Shown piece by piece: positions 16,896 to 26,420 of a stretch of DNA of 41,360 nt (positions within the stretch are counted from its first letter, which is position 1; each line of letters starts with the position of its first letter). The stretch comes from an uncultured beta proteobacterium (GTDB taxonomy: Bacteria > Pseudomonadota > Gammaproteobacteria > Burkholderiales > Burkholderiaceae): the NCBI GenBank assembly GCA_903867305.1, contig CAIPQU010000078.1:1-41360 (forward strand), written 5' to 3'. The position numbers and the translations under genes are program-made. The notes beneath the pieces were generated by a model, which saw nothing but the letters and a program-made list of their open reading frames with translations, had not been told where the DNA came from and made no database searches.

Positions 16896-18980
16896 TTGAC
16901 CATTAACACAAGAGCTTTGAGTCATTTAACCAATAGAGTTGCTACAGATGTTGGCGGAACGTTTACTGACGTTGTTACATTTGATGAAATAACAGGCGAT
17001 TGTTTTTACGGGAAAACTCTCACAACACCGAATAATTTGGTGGATGGGATTGTTCATGGAGTAAAGAAAGCAGGTCCCAGTCTCAATAAAACAAAAATTT
17101 TCTTGCATGGTACTACGGTCGCTATCAATACCTTACTTGAGCGCAAAGGTGCGAAAACAGCATTAATCACCACCCGTGGGTTTAAAGATATTTATGAGAT
17201 TGGACGAATAAACCGTCCTGATGCCTACAATTTATTTTTTACTAAACATGAGCCTCTGATCCAAAGGTCTTGGCGTTATGAAATCACAGAAAGACTAAAT
17301 GCCCAAGGAGAAATTGTCGTCAATCTAGATGAAATTGAACTACGGCAACTCATTAATCATTTAAAACATGAAGGAATAGAGTCAGTAGCAATTTTATTTT
17401 TACACTCTTATGCAAATCCAAGTCATGAGTTACGTGCTAAAGAAATTATCCAAGAATGCTATCCAGAAATTTTTGTCACTTGCTCTCATGAAATTTCTAA
17501 AGAATACCGAGAGTTTGAAAGAACATCGACTGTGGCAGCAAATGCCTATATTGGTCCAAAAGTAAATAATTACCTCAAACAAATTAACCATCGCCTAAGT
17601 TCAGAGTCCTTTGAAGGTACATTCTTCATTATTCAATCTAGTGGGGGACTTTATGATGTTGACCGAGCACAACGTGACTGCATCCAAATGTTAGAGTCAG
17701 GTCCTGCAGCAGGTGTCATCGGCGCCAAATCGGTCTGCGAACGCCTCGGCTTAAAAAATGCAATAGCATTTGATATGGGAGGAACAACTGCAAAAGCAGG
17801 CGTTGTCCATAATGGTGAAGTTGTCATGGCTGGAAACATTATGGTCGGTGGCTATACCAATGGATTACCTATTCAAATACCATTAATTGATATTCAAGAA
17901 GTAGGTACAGGTGGGGGTAGTATTGCTAGAGTTGTCCCTGGAGGAGGTATTCGTGTGGGACCACAAAGTGCAGGTGCTTCACCAGGGCCTGCATGCTATG
18001 ACCTAGGTGGTGATGAACCTACTGTTACTGATGCTAATTTAATCATCGGCAGACTCTCAGCTGACCATTTTTTGGGTGGCGAAATGAAATTAAGAACGGA
18101 TCTAGCGACAAAGGCTCTCCAAGATAAAGTTGCTACCCCCCTAGGTATTGATTTACTCGATGCGGCAGAAGGTATCTTAAGAATCGCCGCTTCAACCATG
18201 TCTCATGTTGTAACAAGAGTGACAACCGAGCGTGGTCTTGATGCGGGTGATTTTATTATGGTGGCCTATGGTGGAGCTGGTCCATTACACGCCAGCTTAG
18301 TCGCACGCGAACTCAGAATTCCGAAAGTGATCATCCCCCCTTCTCCAGGTCATTTTTCAGCCTATGGCATGCTGGTTGCGGACCTAAGAAAAGACTCCAC
18401 TAGAACATGGTTCAAACCCGTAGCCCAAATCAATTTTTCAGAAATTGAAGAGCTTTATTCTGAAATGGAAATTGAGGCTGTCGAATTAGTGAAAAACCAT
18501 GTAGACCCGAATATACCAATCGTCATTAAAAGAGGTGCGGATATGCGTTATGTTGGCCAAGAACACTCTGTCACGGTTGAACTACCGCTAGAACTATTTG
18601 CTAATCATGATGCAAATGGTATTAAAACAATCTTTGATCAAACTCATTTACAGCGCTACGCCTTTAACTCGATTAATTCACCTGCTGAAATTGTAAATCT
18701 TCAATCGAGTGTTATTGGGTTATTGCCAAAGCCAATCATCAAAAAACTAGAGCAAAAAAGTCAAACGAATAACAAAGAAACTAGGAAGGTATTTTTTCAG
18801 CAATATGGTGGTTTTATAGATACTGATGTATACCAGCGAGGAGATTTAAGGCATGGCCATGAATTATATGGGCCTCTTCTTATTGAAGAATATGCATCTA
18901 CAACCGTCCTTTTTCCTGGGGACCGTTTAGAAGTCAGTGAGTATGGTGATCTCATTATTACGATTGGGTATCATCAATGA
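16896..18980 (+). CDS. hyuA: Hydantoinase A / 5-oxoprolinase family subunit
   Basis: This is the ATP-binding subunit of an N-methylhydantoinase/5-oxoprolinase/acetone-carboxylase type enzyme, which uses ATP to open or carboxylate its substrate together with a HyuB-type partner. The N-terminal ATPase phosphate motif DVGGTFTD is at residues 18-25, [19 protein letters not shown] follows near residue 70, and the second phosphate-binding motif FDMGGTTAK is near residue 291. The length, 694, is standard. The start is TTG with a perfect AGGAGG. The stop overlaps the next gene (a TTT binding protein) by four bases, and the HyuB partner comes after that. The true substrate is unknown; a cyclic amide or imide imported by the binding proteins is reasonable. 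Confidence 0.93.
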   Translation: MTINTRALSHLTNRVATDVGGTFTDVVTFDEITGDCFYGKTLTTPNNLVDGIVHGVKKAGPSLNKTKIFLHGTTVAINTLLERKGAKTALITTRGFKDIYEIGRINRPDAYNLFFTKHEPLIQRSWRYEITERLNAQGEIVVNLDEIELRQLINHLKHEGIESVAILFLHSYANPSHELRAKEIIQECYPEIFVTCSHEISKEYREFERTSTVAANAYIGPKVNNYLKQINHRLSSESFEGTFFIIQSSGGLYDVDRAQRDCIQMLESGPAAGVIGAKSVCERLGLKNAIAFDMGGTTAKAGVVHNGEVVMAGNIMVGGYTNGLPIQIPLIDIQEVGTGGGSIARVVPGGGIRVGPQSAGASPGPACYDLGGDEPTVTDANLIIGRLSADHFLGGEMKLRTDLATKALQDKVATPLGIDLLDAAEGILRIAASTMSHVVTRVTTERGLDAGDFIMVAYGGAGPLHASLVARELRIPKVIIPPSPGHFSAYGMLVADLRKDSTRTWFKPVAQINFSEIEELYSEMEIEAVELVKNHVDPNIPIVIKRGADMRYVGQEHSVTVELPLELFANHDANGIKTIFDQTHLQRYAFNSINSPAEIVNLQSSVIGLLPKPIIKKLEQKSQTNNKETRKVFFQQYGGFIDTDVYQRGDLRHGHELYGPLLIEEYASTTVLFPGDRLEVSEYGDLIITIGYHQ

Positions 18981-19951
18981 AACGATTCCTTCAGAATCTC
19001 TTTGTCATTGTTTACCTGTGCCTTTCTATCCATCAGGTTTGCGCAGATTCTGGAGTCTTTAAACCACAACGTATAGTTAAAATCGTTGTCCCCTTTAGCT
19101 CTGGAGGTTCCGCTGATGTCGCAGCAAGACTATTAGCAGAAAAGTTATCAAACCTATGGGGTCAATCAGTCATCATTGATAACAAACCTGGAGGTGGAAC
19201 TAGCGTGGCTTCAGCTTATGTAGCTCAATCGGCTCCAGATGGACATACCTTATATTTAGGGTATTTACTATCCTACGCAACTTCAGCAGCTCTGTATCGT
19301 AACCTACCCTATAACCCTATGACTGCCCTTAAAGGAGTTAGTCTAATTGTAGATGCACCATTTATACTTTCGGTCAGTCCACATACACAAGTCAATGACC
19401 TAAGTGAATTTATAAAATTCGCTAAAAACAATAAAGCCCTCTCATACTCTTCCACAGGAAATGGCGCGGGACCTCATCTTGCTACTGAAGTCTTTTTAAG
19501 ACGAGCCGGTATTAAAGCAACTCAAATACCTTATAAAGGATCTTCTGAAGCAATAACTTCATTAATGAGTCAATTAGTCGAGTTCAGTTTTTTTGATGCA
19601 ACTGCTCTCGGAGTATTAAAAAGTGGGAAAGTGACTCCTATTGCTGTGACTTCTTTAAAACGCTGGCAACAATTACCACTTGTGCCAACAATCGCAGAAT
19701 CAGGTTATCCGGGATTTAATATCACTAGCTCTGGGGGAATTTTAGTACCCAGTAAAACGCCGATTGAAATCATCCAAAACCTGAACCGAGATATCGTCAA
19801 TGTCATGTCAAAAAATGACATACAACAAAAATTCATGGAGCAAGGCTTTGTTACTTTGACCTCTTCTCCAGAGGAGTTTGATCAAACCTTGAAAGCTCAA
19901 TTAGAAAATTTCAAAACGCTGATTAATGATCTTGGCTTAAGAACTGATTAA
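18977..19951 (+). CDS. TTT-family (Bug) periplasmic solute-binding protein
   Basis: This is the third Bug-family binding protein, inserted between hyuA and hyuB. A signal peptide ([17 protein letters not shown], cleavage after VCA) precedes KPQRIVKIVVPFSSGG, and the family motifs VIIDNKPGGG and APDGHTLYLG follow. The ATG overlaps the stop of hyuA (ATGA), so it is made with the enzyme. Compared with the others, the conserved tyrosine of PDGYT is replaced by histidine. The position inside the enzyme operon makes it likely that its ligand is the hydantoinase-type substrate. Confidence 0.93.
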   Translation: MKRFLQNLFVIVYLCLSIHQVCADSGVFKPQRIVKIVVPFSSGGSADVAARLLAEKLSNLWGQSVIIDNKPGGGTSVASAYVAQSAPDGHTLYLGYLLSYATSAALYRNLPYNPMTALKGVSLIVDAPFILSVSPHTQVNDLSEFIKFAKNNKALSYSSTGNGAGPHLATEVFLRRAGIKATQIPYKGSSEAITSLMSQLVEFSFFDATALGVLKSGKVTPIAVTSLKRWQQLPLVPTIAESGYPGFNITSSGGILVPSKTPIEIIQNLNRDIVNVMSKNDIQQKFMEQGFVTLTSSPEEFDQTLKAQLENFKTLINDLGLRTD

Positions 19952-19974
19952 TATTTTAGTTAAAGGACTGCGCT

Positions 19975-21840
19975 GTGAATCAACCTATTCAAGAAAAATC
20001 AACCTCAATTCAACCAATCAAGATTGATCCTATTGTTACAGAAATCATTCGTAACGGACTCAACGCGATCACTGAAGAAATGAAAACGAATCTCATGCGC
20101 TCTGCTTACAGCATGATTATTTATGAAGCTCAAGATTTTACTGTCGGATTATTTGATGCAAATGGTGAAACAGTATCAATTGGTATCGGCTTACCGATGT
20201 TTATTCGTGGAATGAGTGATACCGTCAAAGCAATGAAAAATCATTTTTCAGAAGAAGGTATACATGAAGGTGACATCATGGTTACCAACGACGCCTATAT
20301 TACCGGCAGTCATCTAAATCACATGACTTTTGTGGTACCTATTATTGTCAATCATGAAATTATTGGATTTTCTGCGTGTATGGCCCATTGGGCAGACATA
20401 GGCGGTGCAATTGATGGCATGACGAAAGATATTTATTCGGAAGGCTTACAAATGCCGATGGTGAAGATTTATCGAAAAGGCGTTGTCAGTAAAGATTTAA
20501 TGGACATCATTAGTATTAATATTAGAATACCCGAGCGCGGTATGGGCGACTTAAATGCTCAAGTTGCCGCTGTAAGAACTGGGTGTCATCGTTTTCTAGA
20601 GCTTGTTAAAAGATACGGCAAGGAAGTGGTATCACAGAGTATTTCCAATATCATGGATCATACGGAGGCTATCGCTCGAGAACAAGTTCGCCAAATTCCG
20701 AATGGTATTTATGAAGCAGAATCATTTATGGATGATGATGGAGTTGATCAAGGTGTTCGTATTCCAATCAAGGTCAAAGTCACCGTAAAAGATGATGAAA
20801 TGACGATCGACTTAAGTGATGTCAGTCCTCAAGTCAGAGGGTTTTATAACTCAGGAGAGGCTGCTGGTAAAGCGTGTTGCCAAGTTGCCTTTAAATGCCT
20901 CACATCCGCACTCGAAAAACCAATTAATGAAGGTAGTTTTCGTCCTTTAAAAATTATTCTCCCACCTGGAAGAGTAGTTAGTGCAATTCGCCCTTCTCCG
21001 ATGCGGTGGTGGATGACATTTCCCATGACAGTAGTCGATACTATCTTTAAAGCATTGTCGCCTGCGATCCCCCATAAAGTCATTTCAGGACATCATGCTG
21101 ATCTTTTATCAGCGGCTATTAATGGCCTATTACCCGAAACTGGGAAACTTTTCATATTGGCAGGTGGACTCGTAGGCGGTGGCTGGGGAGCAAAATACGA
21201 TGCCGATGGTGCGAATGCTACTATCTGTATTAATGATGGAGATACGCATAATAGCCCTGTTGAACAGGTTGAAGCTAAATACCCTCTAATGATAGAAAGA
21301 TATTGCTTAAGAGAGAATTCTGGTGGCCCCGGGACCTATAGGGGTGGACTGGGAACTGAAAAAATTGTTAGGGCAACAAGTCCTTTTATGTTTAACGCAC
21401 AAGTAGAACGAGTGAATTGTCGTCCTTGGGGCCTTTTTGATGGACTATCTGGAGCTGGAAATCGGGTATCAATCCAGTGTGGAAGTGAACCAGAACAGTA
21501 TTTTTCGAATGGGAAAGTTTTAGCTAGGCAACTACAAGCTGGAGATGCTTATATTCTTCGATCAGGTGGTGGAGGCGGATATGGATCACCATTAAAACGT
21601 GATCTCGATAAAATTATGCATGATGTCAAAGAAGGTTACGTCAGTAAAGAAAATGCCGAGAAATTTTATGGCATCGTATTTCATAAAGATTTGATTGATA
21701 TTGAAGCCACAAAGTTACAAAGAAGTACTATGAAATTAGAGCTTCAGGAATTTGAAGATCTCTATCAAGAGCCTGTATCAGATGCCTCAGATAAGTTGTT
21801 TAGTGCTGCATCAGGTTTCTTTTTAAATCGTTGCTGTTAA
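19975..21840 (+). CDS. hyuB: Hydantoinase B / 5-oxoprolinase family subunit
   Basis: This is the partner subunit of HyuA, holding the metal-dependent catalytic site. Family features are the N-terminal NGLNAITEEMKTNLMRSA, the TNDAYITGSHLNHMTFV segment near residue 103 (normally N-D-P-Y-x-G-G-x-H), the NSGGPGTYRGGLG region and the C-terminal Gly-rich SGGGGGYGSP. The start is GTG at 19975 with AAAGGA upstream. At 621 residues it is somewhat longer than usual because of a C-terminal extension of about 50 residues after the Gly-rich motif. In the ND-x-Y segment the usual Pro is Ala and the usual second Gly is Thr (NDAYITGS), which may shift substrate choice. It is coupled to a second binding-protein gene downstream. 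Confidence 0.92.
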   Translation: MNQPIQEKSTSIQPIKIDPIVTEIIRNGLNAITEEMKTNLMRSAYSMIIYEAQDFTVGLFDANGETVSIGIGLPMFIRGMSDTVKAMKNHFSEEGIHEGDIMVTNDAYITGSHLNHMTFVVPIIVNHEIIGFSACMAHWADIGGAIDGMTKDIYSEGLQMPMVKIYRKGVVSKDLMDIISINIRIPERGMGDLNAQVAAVRTGCHRFLELVKRYGKEVVSQSISNIMDHTEAIAREQVRQIPNGIYEAESFMDDDGVDQGVRIPIKVKVTVKDDEMTIDLSDVSPQVRGFYNSGEAAGKACCQVAFKCLTSALEKPINEGSFRPLKIILPPGRVVSAIRPSPMRWWMTFPMTVVDTIFKALSPAIPHKVISGHHADLLSAAINGLLPETGKLFILAGGLVGGGWGAKYDADGANATICINDGDTHNSPVEQVEAKYPLMIERYCLRENSGGPGTYRGGLGTEKIVRATSPFMFNAQVERVNCRPWGLFDGLSGAGNRVSIQCGSEPEQYFSNGKVLARQLQAGDAYILRSGGGGGYGSPLKRDLDKIMHDVKEGYVSKENAEKFYGIVFHKDLIDIEATKLQRSTMKLELQEFEDLYQEPVSDASDKLFSAASGFFLNRCC

Positions 21841-21850
21841 TGACAAAGGG

Positions 21851-21857
21851 AAGGTGG
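21851..21857 (+). promoter_or_regulatory. Ribosome binding site supporting a TTG start at 21861
   Basis: AAGGTGG lies three bases before TTG at 21861, just after the stop of hyuB. The alternatives (TTG 21831, ATG 21840, ATG 21906) have no good site. The choice is not certain. Confidence 0.45.
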
Positions 21858-21860
21858 ATT

Positions 21861-22871
21861 TTGAAAAATTTCTATATAGAACTGATTCGTCGTAATCGCT
21901 TGAGTATGTTTTTTAACGTAAAAACTATTTTTATCTTTTTCTTTTTTATTAACTTTTCTTTTGCTCATGCACAGCCCTATCCCAACCGAGTAGTTAAATT
22001 TATTGTTCCCTACCCACCCGGTGGCTCTGCTGAAATTCAAGCACGCCTTATTGGTCAACGACTCTCAGAAATTTGGAAACAACCGGTAATTATCGAAAAT
22101 AAACCTGGGGCTGGAACAACTCTGGCAGCAGGATATGTTGCTAAATCTGCCCCAGATGGTTATACACTCTATCTAGCAAGCACTTCTCATACAATTTCTT
22201 CTACGCTCTATAAAAATATCTCCTATGATCCCGTAAAAAGTTTTACGCCAATTTCTCTTATAGGAGCATCTCCATTTGTGCTGACTGCAAGGGTAGATCA
22301 AAACTTTAATTCACTCAAAGAAATTGTTGAATTAGTCAAAGCAAATCCTGGTAAATATACCTATTCGACATCTGGCATAGGTGCAGGCCCACACTTATCT
22401 GGAGAGCTTTTTAAATCAATGGCAGGACTCAGCATGGTACATATTCCTTTTAAAGGAACATCTCCTGCAATGACCGCTCTTGTAGGTGGGCAGGTTGATT
22501 TTTTAATGGGAGACATTTCGATCGTACCACTGGTAAAAGCTGGCAAATTAAAGCCGATAGCTATCACAACGACGAAAAGATCACCTCTTTTTGAAAATAC
22601 TCCAAGCTTTGCTGAGGCTGGTTATCCGAATTATGAAACAACAAATTGGAGTGGAATTATTGCTCCAGCAGGCCTTCCCCCTGAAATAACAAAATTTATT
22701 AATGCGTCTATTCAAACAGCATTGAACTCGCCTGATTTACGAGAAAAATATATATCTCAAGGTATAGATCCACTTCCAACAAGTCCAGAAGAGTTTGAAA
22801 ATTTCTTAACGAAGGAAGTCGCTAAATACGCCAAAGTCATTAAAGAGGCAGATATCAGAGTTGATCAATAA
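21861..22871 (+). CDS. TTT-family (Bug) periplasmic solute-binding protein
   Basis: This is the fourth Bug-family binding protein and the last gene of the hydantoinase operon. The signal peptide core is very hydrophobic (IFIFFFFINFSFAHA) and the mature protein starts near QPYPNRVVKFIVPYPPGG. VIIENKPGAGT and APDGYTLYLAS follow. The start at TTG 21861 is chosen for the preceding AAGGTGG. An ATG at 21906 would give a more compact signal peptide and cannot be excluded, and the frame remains open back into hyuB. Having two binding proteins for one HyuAB pair suggests two related ligands or affinities. The gene faces the SGNH hydrolase gene (convergent, 48-base gap) with no convincing terminator between. 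Confidence 0.9.
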   Translation: MKNFYIELIRRNRLSMFFNVKTIFIFFFFINFSFAHAQPYPNRVVKFIVPYPPGGSAEIQARLIGQRLSEIWKQPVIIENKPGAGTTLAAGYVAKSAPDGYTLYLASTSHTISSTLYKNISYDPVKSFTPISLIGASPFVLTARVDQNFNSLKEIVELVKANPGKYTYSTSGIGAGPHLSGELFKSMAGLSMVHIPFKGTSPAMTALVGGQVDFLMGDISIVPLVKAGKLKPIAITTTKRSPLFENTPSFAEAGYPNYETTNWSGIIAPAGLPPEITKFINASIQTALNSPDLREKYISQGIDPLPTSPEEFENFLTKEVAKYAKVIKEADIRVDQ

Positions 22872-22919
22872 TAGTTTGTCAGAATCTACAAGAATAAAGA
22901 TACTCTTAAAAGACTATTT

Positions 22920-23537
22920 TTAAGTAACTAATTTTTGAAAAGGTTGCCAAGAACCAATAAGACTTGCCAACTCTTGATAACCTAAATGCTTTGGATGGAT
23001 TCCATCATTTGATCTTTGTGAATCTCTCCAGAACTGATTAGCCGATAAGGGGGTAAAGATATCTAAATATGGGATATTCATACTTACGGCTAATTCTTGA
23101 TAAGCTTTGTTATAGCTAGAAATTCTTGAATTATTAAATTCATACAATCCAGCGCCGGAGTTAAAGGGTTGCATATCCTCAATGATAGGGATTGGCCCAA
23201 TCCATAAAGTCGGCAACCATTCTTGAGCATTTGTTAAAATATTTTTGGAAAAATTCAATGATTTTTCTAAATCGACACGAATATCTTTGCCAATTTCCAG
23301 TGCAGAATCATTTGTGCCAAAGGAAAAAATTAATCCACATTGTTGCTGTACAGGTAATCTAGCTTTTGCTTCATGATGCCACCGATGTTCAATTAACTCT
23401 GAAGTATCTGCTCGTATACCTAAGTTATAAATAGTCAATCTTGGACGATTTTGAAAAACAATTCCAGACCAACCGAGACGTAAATCATCACCTGTTCCAT
23501 GTGTAATGCTATCTCCGATCAAACACAACCTATCCAA
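22920..23537 (-). CDS. SGNH/GDSL-family hydrolase
   Basis: This is a GDSL-type esterase/acyl hydrolase of 205 residues. All four SGNH blocks can be seen: nucleophile Ser10 in IGDSITHG, the block II Gly in NLGI at 38-41, block III GTND at 74-77 and the catalytic Asp178/His181 in NDGIHP. There is no signal peptide, so it is probably cytoplasmic. It is the last gene of the eight-gene ABC transporter/molybdenum hydroxylase operon, two bases after the large hydroxylase subunit. It may remove an ester or acyl group from the imported compound. Its substrate is unknown. Confidence 0.9.
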   Translation of the reverse strand: MDRLCLIGDSITHGTGDDLRLGWSGIVFQNRPRLTIYNLGIRADTSELIEHRWHHEAKARLPVQQQCGLIFSFGTNDSALEIGKDIRVDLEKSLNFSKNILTNAQEWLPTLWIGPIPIIEDMQPFNSGAGLYEFNNSRISSYNKAYQELAVSMNIPYLDIFTPLSANQFWRDSQRSNDGIHPKHLGYQELASLIGSWQPFQKLVT

Positions 23538-23539
23538 TT

Positions 23540-25936
23540 TTACGACTCCTTTATTGATGAAGAAACATCATTTATAGATTCATATTCTTGAACAAGACTT
23601 CTAATGTACATCGGTGTCAAGGGTTGTTGATTGACTTGAATATTGAGAGTTTTTAAAGCTGAATTAGCAGCATTCATCACTGCACCAATAGCCCCCATCA
23701 CCCCGCCCTCAGCCATACCTTTAATACCTAGCGGAGTTTTTATATTCGGAGTATTCATGTGGATCAGTTCTATCGTGGGTAAATCTCCACAGGTTGCTAT
23801 CTTATAGTCGGCAAGAGTTCCCGTAATATTTTGTCCTGTGGAGTCATAAATGATTTCCTCAAAAAGTACTCCGGAAATCCCCATAGCGATAGCACCATGT
23901 TGCTGACCTTCAACAATTTGGGGGTTTAATACAGTGCCACAATCCTCAGCAACAACATATCGAAGAATCTTAATTTTTCCAGTACTAGGATCAATCTCTA
24001 GCTCACAGATATGAGTAGAATTTGAATAGGTCATTGGCGGTGGGTCATAGGTTAAATGAAATTCCAAACCAGGCATCTCACTGGGTGGCAATTTAGTCGG
24101 TTCAAAATAGGCAATCTGAGATAAGTCTTTTAGATATATTCCCATAGGTTTATTATTTTTATCTTGAAGAAGATGAACCTGCCCATCAATCATTCTTAAC
24201 TGATCAACTGGAGAAATATTCAACAGATGAGCTGCAATACGCATTAACTTACTATGAGCTTGTTGGGCGCAGAGATAGAAAGCTCCACCTCCAGCCGTAC
24301 CTCCTCTAGCACCTCGGCTTCCCATACCGTAAGGTGCAATATCTGAATTACCCATCAAGACTCTAATGTGGTCGGGATGAACTCCTAATCCCTCGGCAAT
24401 GGCTTGAGAAAAAGCAGTTTCATAACCTTGACCACTTGGACCCAAACCAACCGAAGCGTTAATCACTCCTGTTGGTTCAATACGAATCCAAACAGCTTCA
24501 TGACCAGAACCGGGTATTCCAGCCGCCTTATAAAATTTTGAGCCGTAGGTAGTTGATTCAATCACCGTACAGATTCCGATACCTCTTAATTGCTGTTGCT
24601 CATTCGAAATCTTCTGACGAGATGGGAAATTATGATAATCGATATGATCTAAAGCTTTTGCTAATGTTTCTCTAGGGGTAACATCTGAAAGTACTTCTCC
24701 GGTTGGCATCGAATAAGGCATTTCATCTTGGCGAACCATATTGAGATAGCGAACCTCAACTGGATCAAGATTTAACTCTCTCGCAATAGCATCAATGGTA
24801 CCTTCCATGACCCAACTCGTAATGGCCATTGGTGCTCGCATTGGCGCATTGCCGACTTTATTCGTTAAATAAACTTTGACGTCATAACGATAGTTATCAA
24901 CACGGTAAGGCCCCGTTAATATCATGGCTACTACTCTAGCTAAATAGTTACCTGGATAAAAACTATAGGCACCAAAATCTTCAAGAATCTGAAAATCTAA
25001 GCCAAGAATTTTTCCCTTAGCATCAACACTCACTCTTGTCTTACAAATATCTTCTCTCGATTGTGTAGAACCGACTAAATTCTCTAAGCGATCTTCGCGC
25101 CACCGTATAGAGTGTTTTAAGTATTTCGCTAGTGCTGCTACGGTAAGCTCTTCTCTATACAAAACAATTTTTTGTCCAAAAGCACCACCAATATCAGGAG
25201 AATGAATGGTCACTTGTGATTCAGTTAGACGCAATCGATTCGCTAGTTGGGTCCTATATGGGTGAGGAGCTTGTGTGCCGACATGAAAATGGAGGTGTTG
25301 ACACCCCTCATCCCAAACAGCAATACAACCTCTCGTCTCCATGGGTAAATGGGTTTGACGATGCTGAGAAAACTCGGATTCGATAATCCTATGAGCAATC
25401 TTTTCGGAGGCTAGAACGTCACCTTTTTCCGCATATTGATGTGATAACAAATTAGTCTGTAAACCTTCATCAACAAATGGCGAATTGTTCTCCTGAGCTT
25501 GGGTTATATTAGTCACAGGAAGTAGTGATTCATATTCAACGTTAACTAACTCAATCGCATCTTCAGCTATATAGCGGTTCTTGGCGATCACACAAGCAAC
25601 TAAATCTCCCTGAAATAATACTTTATCAATCGGTAAAGTCGTCATTTCTACAGGCTTTAAGCCATCAATTGCGGGAGCCATTCGCAGTGGATTGGTTAGT
25701 TCAGCTAAATCTTTTCCAGTATAAATACCAAATACACCCTCAAGCGCTAGAGCATTTGAAAAGTCCATCGAAATAATTTTGGCATGGGCGTACGGAGAGC
25801 GAACAAAGGCTGCATGCCAACAATTCTCCACACGGATGTCATCGATATATTTTCCATGCCCAGTCAAAAAGCGTAGATCTTCCTTACGAAGCATTTTATT
25901 GCCGACATAATCAAGGGATTGATTATTATTTTCCAT
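23540..25936 (-). CDS. Molybdenum hydroxylase, large (molybdopterin-binding) subunit; CoxL/XdhB-like
   Basis: This is the large subunit of a xanthine-oxidase-family hydroxylase, binding molybdopterin cytosine dinucleotide in the three-subunit bacterial enzymes. It begins with the typical NKMLRKEDLRFLTGHGKYIDDI start. The cofactor loop GGAFGQK is at residues 250-256 and the catalytic glutamate is Glu743 in GMAEGG. The active-site loop that reads AYRCSFR in CO dehydrogenase and AYRGAGR in form II enzymes is APMRAPM here (364-370). It therefore lacks the CO dehydrogenase cysteine and differs from the common form II loop. The length, 798, is standard. It overlaps nothing but abuts the Fe-S subunit gene. 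The substrate is unknown, likely an aldehyde or N-heterocycle. Confidence 0.95.
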   Translation of the reverse strand: MENNNQSLDYVGNKMLRKEDLRFLTGHGKYIDDIRVENCWHAAFVRSPYAHAKIISMDFSNALALEGVFGIYTGKDLAELTNPLRMAPAIDGLKPVEMTTLPIDKVLFQGDLVACVIAKNRYIAEDAIELVNVEYESLLPVTNITQAQENNSPFVDEGLQTNLLSHQYAEKGDVLASEKIAHRIIESEFSQHRQTHLPMETRGCIAVWDEGCQHLHFHVGTQAPHPYRTQLANRLRLTESQVTIHSPDIGGAFGQKIVLYREELTVAALAKYLKHSIRWREDRLENLVGSTQSREDICKTRVSVDAKGKILGLDFQILEDFGAYSFYPGNYLARVVAMILTGPYRVDNYRYDVKVYLTNKVGNAPMRAPMAITSWVMEGTIDAIARELNLDPVEVRYLNMVRQDEMPYSMPTGEVLSDVTPRETLAKALDHIDYHNFPSRQKISNEQQQLRGIGICTVIESTTYGSKFYKAAGIPGSGHEAVWIRIEPTGVINASVGLGPSGQGYETAFSQAIAEGLGVHPDHIRVLMGNSDIAPYGMGSRGARGGTAGGGAFYLCAQQAHSKLMRIAAHLLNISPVDQLRMIDGQVHLLQDKNNKPMGIYLKDLSQIAYFEPTKLPPSEMPGLEFHLTYDPPPMTYSNSTHICELEIDPSTGKIKILRYVVAEDCGTVLNPQIVEGQQHGAIAMGISGVLFEEIIYDSTGQNITGTLADYKIATCGDLPTIELIHMNTPNIKTPLGIKGMAEGGVMGAIGAVMNAANSALKTLNIQVNQQPLTPMYIRSLVQEYESINDVSSSIKES

Positions 25937-26416
25937 CTAATTACTTTCAGGATGAGGCAATAAAGTCTTACGAATTGCTTTTAAGATATTTTGATAGCCG
26001 GTGCAACGGCATAAATGACCTGATAAAGCATCTTGAATTTGAGACTCTGTAGCTTGTGGAAACTCTTTTAATAAACTCTCGATCGTTATCACAATCCCAG
26101 CAGTACAAAAGCCACACTGCAAACCATGCTCTTCATGCATCGCTTGCTGAAATCGACTTAATTGATGCGTTGATCCAATAGACTCAATTGTTTCTATGTG
26201 CTTCCCATGCATTTGAACACCATAGGTTAAACAAGAACGTAATGGCCGCCCATCCACCAATACTGTACACGCCCCACATACGCCATGCTCACAACCAACA
26301 TGGGTACCCGTCAAAAAACAATCTTCACGAATAACATCTGACAATAATTTTCTAGCCTCAATCTCTAATTCATAAGCTACGTGATTGATTTCAAATTTAA
26401 CTATATGATTTTTCAT
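25937..26416 (-). CDS. Molybdenum hydroxylase, small [2Fe-2S] subunit; CoxS-like
   Basis: This is the iron-sulfur subunit that carries electrons from the molybdenum centre to FAD. The plant-type [2Fe-2S] site is Cys42, Cys47, Cys50 and Cys62 (GCEHGVCGACT...SC). The second, C-terminal site is Cys101, Cys104, Cys136 and Cys138 (CGFCTAG...CRCTGY). All eight ligands are present. The length, 159, is normal and there is no signal peptide. It lies directly between the FAD and large subunit genes with spacings of four and zero bases, so the three should be made in a fixed ratio. Confidence 0.96.
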   Translation of the reverse strand: MKNHIVKFEINHVAYELEIEARKLLSDVIREDCFLTGTHVGCEHGVCGACTVLVDGRPLRSCLTYGVQMHGKHIETIESIGSTHQLSRFQQAMHEEHGLQCGFCTAGIVITIESLLKEFPQATESQIQDALSGHLCRCTGYQNILKAIRKTLLPHPESN

Positions 26417-26420
26417 GAAA

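Noticed and set aside
22903..22926. AT-only hairpin between the convergent TTT binding-protein and SGNH hydrolase genes, considered as terminator
   Set aside because: The stem is only about seven A/T-rich pairs and it overlaps the stop codon of the hydrolase gene.
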